NCBI GenBank assembly: GCA_902766525.1
Contig: CACXDX010000206.1
Span: 1 to 6,106, forward strand
Length of the DNA stretch: 6,106 bases
DNA from: an uncultured Bacillota bacterium
GTDB lineage: Bacteria > Bacillota > Dehalobacteriia > UBA7702
Direction: 5' to 3'
Shown: positions 3,574 through 6,106 of the stretch, in pieces
Layout of the letters: each line of letters starts with the position of its first letter
Numbering within the stretch: the first letter of the stretch is position 1
Program-made: the position numbers and the translations under genes
Notes under the pieces: generated by a model
Seen by the model: only the letters and a program-made list of their open reading frames with translations
Told to the model about the DNA's origin: nothing
Database searches by the model: none

Positions 3574-5946
3574 ATGGCCAAGAAAAAATACTCCTTTTCG
3601 GATACGCCTGCCGATCGCAAGAAGAAAAAGAAAAAAAAGAAAAGAAAACAAAAGCATTCCCTTTTAAAAAGAGTGATCCTCATCGCCATTCTCGTCGTTC
3701 TTCTCATCATTATTTCCATCGGTGCCTATGCCTGTGTGCTGATCAAAACGAATTATGACGATATCGAAGGCGCTCTGAACGATCTTGACGAACACGGTAT
3801 CATCCAGGCATCAAAATCCGAATTATATGACATTAACGGCAATCTTCTCATCGAAGTCAGCGGTTCTGAATTTCGTGATGTCATCTCGCTCGAGGATTAT
3901 CGGGATTCCTATATTATTCCCGCCGTTATCGCCTCGGAAGATACCCGTTTCTATGAACACAACGGCATCGACTTCATTCGTCTGGTCGGCGCCGCCATTG
4001 CCGACCTCCGTCACGGCGGCGCGGCTCAGGGTGGTTCCACCATCACGATGCAGCTGGCGAGAAACGCCGTTTTGAATTCCCAGGATAAAACGATCGACCG
4101 CAAGATCAAGGAAGCCATCGTTTCTTTGAAACTGGAAAAGATGTATACCAAAGATGAGATCCTGACCTTCTATCTCAATGAAGTCTTTATGGGTCAGAAC
4201 ATCTACGGCATCGGCTCCGCGGCAAAATATTATTTCAATAAAGACGTCAGTGATCTGACTTTAAGTGAAGCGGCCACCCTCGTCGGCATGCTCCCCTCGC
4301 CCAACTCTTATTCTCCGGTCACGGATATGGATAAAGCGATCGATGTACGCAACAGAGTTTTGAACAAAATGGTCTCGACCAAGGAGATCAGCGAAGACGA
4401 AGCCGAAAAGGCAAAAGAAGATGCGCTTATTCTTAACGTTCAATCCATCAACGACAGCACCGAAGGCCATTCCTATTTCACGGACTACGCGATCAAAGAA
4501 GCCGACGCCATCCTCGTTGAACTCGGCTACAGCACCGGTTCCGTTTATACCGGCGGTTTCAGGATCTATACTTCACTGACCCCGGAAATCCAGGATAAGC
4601 TTGATGAGATCTATCTTGAAGGCGGCTATACCTTCCCCAAAGGCTACGGTGACGACAGTTTGGAAAGCGCCGCCATTTTCGCCAATCCCAAAACCGGGGA
4701 AATCTACGGCATGGCCGGCGGCAGAGAATACGATACGAGATTCGGTTATAACCGCGCTACGGATATGAAGCGGCAGCCCGGTTCGACCATCAAACCCCTC
4801 GCCGTTTACGGCCCCGCATTGGAAAAGGGCTATTCTCCCAACTACACCATTCTTGACGCGCCCCTGACCGGTCGCTACCAGCCGAAAAACTCCGGCGGAG
4901 GCTACAGAGGCGAAGTCTCCATGAGCACAGCCGTGAAATATTCCATCAACACCTGCGCCGTTCGATTGCTTCAGGAAATCGGAACGACAACCGGCTGGGA
5001 ATTCGCGAAGAAACTCGGCTTGCCTCTCGTTGAGGACGACGATAATCCCGCTCTGGCTTTGGGCGGCATCACCTACGGTGTTTCTCCGCTGAACATGGCG
5101 ACGGCCTACAGCTGCTACGCCACGGGCGGCGAAAAAACCGATCTGACCACGATCCACAGCATCGAAAGCCGCTACGCACAAGAAGGCGAATCGGCGATCT
5201 ACGAACATGAACCCGATTTCAATCAGGTCATGAAGCCGAGCACGGCATATTCCATGAGCCAGCTTCTTCACGGTGTCGTCACCGGCGGTACGGCGACGAG
5301 AGCCAATATCGGCAGCCTCTTTATCTGCGGCAAAACCGGTACCACCCAGCTGCCTGATACGAAGACCTTCCGCGGTCGCTACGGCACGAAAGACGCCTGG
5401 TTTGCCGGGTATACGCCTCAGATCGTCGGCATCGTCTGGATGGGTTATGACAATGACGTCAGCGAAGACGGTTCTCCCCAGTATATGGCCAATGTCTACG
5501 GCGGTCAGTATCCCACGGTGATCTGGCGGATGGTTGTTTCCGAAGCTTATCGCGCCGGCATCATCGAAAATGAAACCTTTAAGAAACCTTCCGACTACAA
5601 TTACACCATTGTCGAAAAAGAAGGCAATGACGATGAAGAAGAGGAAGAAGAGGAAGAGGAAAAAGAAGAAGAAAAGAAGGAAGAAAAACAGGAAAACACT
5701 GATCAGCCTGCCGAAGGCGGCGGCAATGAAGGCGGCAGCCAGGGCGGCCAGGGCGGCAACCAGGGGGGCGGCCAAGGCGGCAATGAAGGCGGCAACCAGG
5801 GCGGCGGCCAAGGCGGCAATGAAGGCGGCAACCAGGGCGGCGGCAATGAAAACCCCGACGATCACGACGCCATGCTGCAATTCTTCCGTTTTGCCATTCT
5901 TCCCAATCTGCAGCGGAATCTCATCGATTTCCCCGTTTTCCGCTGA
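3574..5946 (+). CDS. Class A penicillin-binding protein (bifunctional transglycosylase/transpeptidase, PBP1A-type)
   Basis: This 790-residue enzyme polymerises lipid II into glycan strands and cross-links the peptides on the outer face of the membrane. Residues 1-33 are cytoplasmic and very basic (eight consecutive Lys at 16-23), followed by one membrane anchor (about 34-57). The GT51 transglycosylase domain (about 85-260) has catalytic Glu122 in EDTRFYEH, QGGSTITMQLARN (152-164) and a second Glu180 in RKIKE. The transpeptidase domain (about 345-640) has all three penicillin-binding motifs: S404-T-I-K407, S457-I-N459 and K587-T-G589. The tail is acidic (Glu-rich 688-707), then Gly/Asn/Gln repeats (715-759), then an unusual hydrophobic end of about 24 residues. 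GGGAGG (3562-3567) precedes the ATG by 6 bases. It is transcribed alone, divergently from the DUF3842 operon, and ends at a strong terminator. It belongs to the ponA/mrcA family; which paralogue it is cannot be decided here. Confidence 0.97.
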   Translation: MAKKKYSFSDTPADRKKKKKKKKRKQKHSLLKRVILIAILVVLLIIISIGAYACVLIKTNYDDIEGALNDLDEHGIIQASKSELYDINGNLLIEVSGSEFRDVISLEDYRDSYIIPAVIASEDTRFYEHNGIDFIRLVGAAIADLRHGGAAQGGSTITMQLARNAVLNSQDKTIDRKIKEAIVSLKLEKMYTKDEILTFYLNEVFMGQNIYGIGSAAKYYFNKDVSDLTLSEAATLVGMLPSPNSYSPVTDMDKAIDVRNRVLNKMVSTKEISEDEAEKAKEDALILNVQSINDSTEGHSYFTDYAIKEADAILVELGYSTGSVYTGGFRIYTSLTPEIQDKLDEIYLEGGYTFPKGYGDDSLESAAIFANPKTGEIYGMAGGREYDTRFGYNRATDMKRQPGSTIKPLAVYGPALEKGYSPNYTILDAPLTGRYQPKNSGGGYRGEVSMSTAVKYSINTCAVRLLQEIGTTTGWEFAKKLGLPLVEDDDNPALALGGITYGVSPLNMATAYSCYATGGEKTDLTTIHSIESRYAQEGESAIYEHEPDFNQVMKPSTAYSMSQLLHGVVTGGTATRANIGSLFICGKTGTTQLPDTKTFRGRYGTKDAWFAGYTPQIVGIVWMGYDNDVSEDGSPQYMANVYGGQYPTVIWRMVVSEAYRAGIIENETFKKPSDYNYTIVEKEGNDDEEEEEEEEEKEEEKKEEKQENTDQPAEGGGNEGGSQGGQGGNQGGGQGGNEGGNQGGGQGGNEGGNQGGGNENPDDHDAMLQFFRFAILPNLQRNLIDFPVFR
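5773..5844 (+). repeat. Perfect 36-bp tandem duplication coding for the Gly-rich tail
   Basis: Positions 5773-5808 and 5809-5844 are identical, each coding for QGGNEGGNQGGG (residues 734-745 and 746-757). Degenerate copies precede them from about 5716. Identity at third codon positions points to recent duplication. The unit length is a multiple of three, so copy-number change would keep the frame. Confidence 0.95.
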
Positions 5947-5957
5947 ATCAAAAAATC

Positions 5958-5989
5958 AACCTCCGGATCTTATCCGGAGGTTTTTTTTT
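5958..5989 (+). terminator. Strong rho-independent terminator after the penicillin-binding protein, probably bidirectional
   Basis: An 11-bp GC-rich stem (5958-5968 with 5972-5982) closes a 3-base loop, and T residues run from 5981 to 5989. It lies 11 bases after the TGA at 5944-5946. On the minus strand the same stem is followed, after two bases, by six T residues (5955-5950), so it can also end the convergent gene on the right. Confidence 0.95.
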
Positions 5990-6106
5990 GATTGAAAATC
6001 TCACTGTATCGCTTCGCCAAAGCGAAGCCTTTATTCTGATAATCCTCTCCGAAGAGGTCAAGTACGCGAACAGCATAACGAAACGTCTTATCTTCAAGCT
6101 TTTTTC
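5970..6106 (-). CDS. C-terminal end of an unidentified convergent gene
   Basis: On the minus strand one frame is open from the right edge (first full codon at 6104) to a TAA at 5972-5970, giving the last 44 residues of a protein. The segment is soluble and mixed in charge, containing KTFRYAVRVLDLFG, then EDYQNKGFALAKRYSEIFNQ, and ending KKTSG. Its amphipathic helical character and even codon use look like real protein, and the other two minus frames are less convincing. I do not recognise the family. The final codons and the stop lie inside the stem-loop that terminates the penicillin-binding protein gene. A chance open frame of this length cannot be excluded. Confidence 0.55.
   Translation of the reverse strand, partial: KKLEDKTFRYAVRVLDLFGEDYQNKGFALAKRYSEIFNQKKTSG

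Noticed and set aside
5716..5850. Repeats considered as a CRISPR-like or intergenic satellite array.
   Set aside because: Units are directly adjacent with no spacers and are in frame as Gly-rich protein sequence.
4573..5880. Long minus-strand open frame of 435 codons opposite the PBP gene, with Ala/Phe/Val-rich low-complexity start.
   Set aside because: It is the antisense of the Gly/Glu repeats and transpeptidase domain, whose motifs are all on the plus strand.
6011..6028. Hairpin GCTTCGC-N4-GCGAAGC near the right edge.
   Set aside because: It lies within the convergent coding frame and is not followed by a T tract on either strand, so it is not a convincing terminator.

Overview
The window looks chromosomal and comes from a low-to-mid G+C Gram-positive bacterium, most likely an anaerobic Bacillota of the class Clostridia. 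The reasons are strong AGGAG-type ribosome binding sites on every complete gene, TGnTATAAT-type promoters, a class A penicillin-binding protein with a Lys-rich N-terminus and an acidic/Gly-rich tail, and a DUF3842 plus CooT-like gene pair of a kind I associate with anaerobic Clostridia. I see no mobile element, CRISPR array, tRNA or rRNA. Most of the content is ordinary housekeeping sequence.

Layout, left to right. Positions 1-432 (minus) hold the first 144 residues of a membrane acyltransferase (acyltransferase-3/OafA family) that runs off the left edge. Positions 433-687 have no gene; they hold the promoter of that acyltransferase (about 483-491), a small leader hairpin (455-475) and the mscL terminator (630-656). 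Next come mscL (688-1104, minus) with its own near-consensus promoter (1198-1226), yebC (1246-1992, minus), nadE (2030-2773, minus), a small CooT-family gene (2778-2972, minus) and a DUF3842 gene (2965-3384, minus). The last four are packed as an operon in the order DUF3842, cooT-like, nadE, yebC, starting from a promoter at about 3475-3503. The intergenic stretch 3385-3573 carries two divergent promoters with an inverted repeat between them. To the right, on the plus strand, is a 790-residue bifunctional penicillin-binding protein (3574-5946). It ends in a strong bidirectional terminator (5958-5989), inside which the last codons of a convergent, truncated minus-strand gene (5970-6106) also lie.

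Functionally, the window combines cell-envelope genes (surface acyltransferase, mechanosensitive channel, peptidoglycan synthase) with a small operon joining NAD synthesis (NadE), a translation factor (YebC) and two poorly understood proteins (DUF3842, and CooT-like with the Cys2 metal ligand). The DUF3842 and CooT-like genes overlap by 8 bases and nadE starts 5 bases later, so these three are probably translationally coupled. This cassette is the least explained part of the window. The other points worth checking are inverted repeats in promoter and leader regions, a perfect 36-bp tandem duplication in the penicillin-binding protein tail, and a terminator shared with coding sequence.
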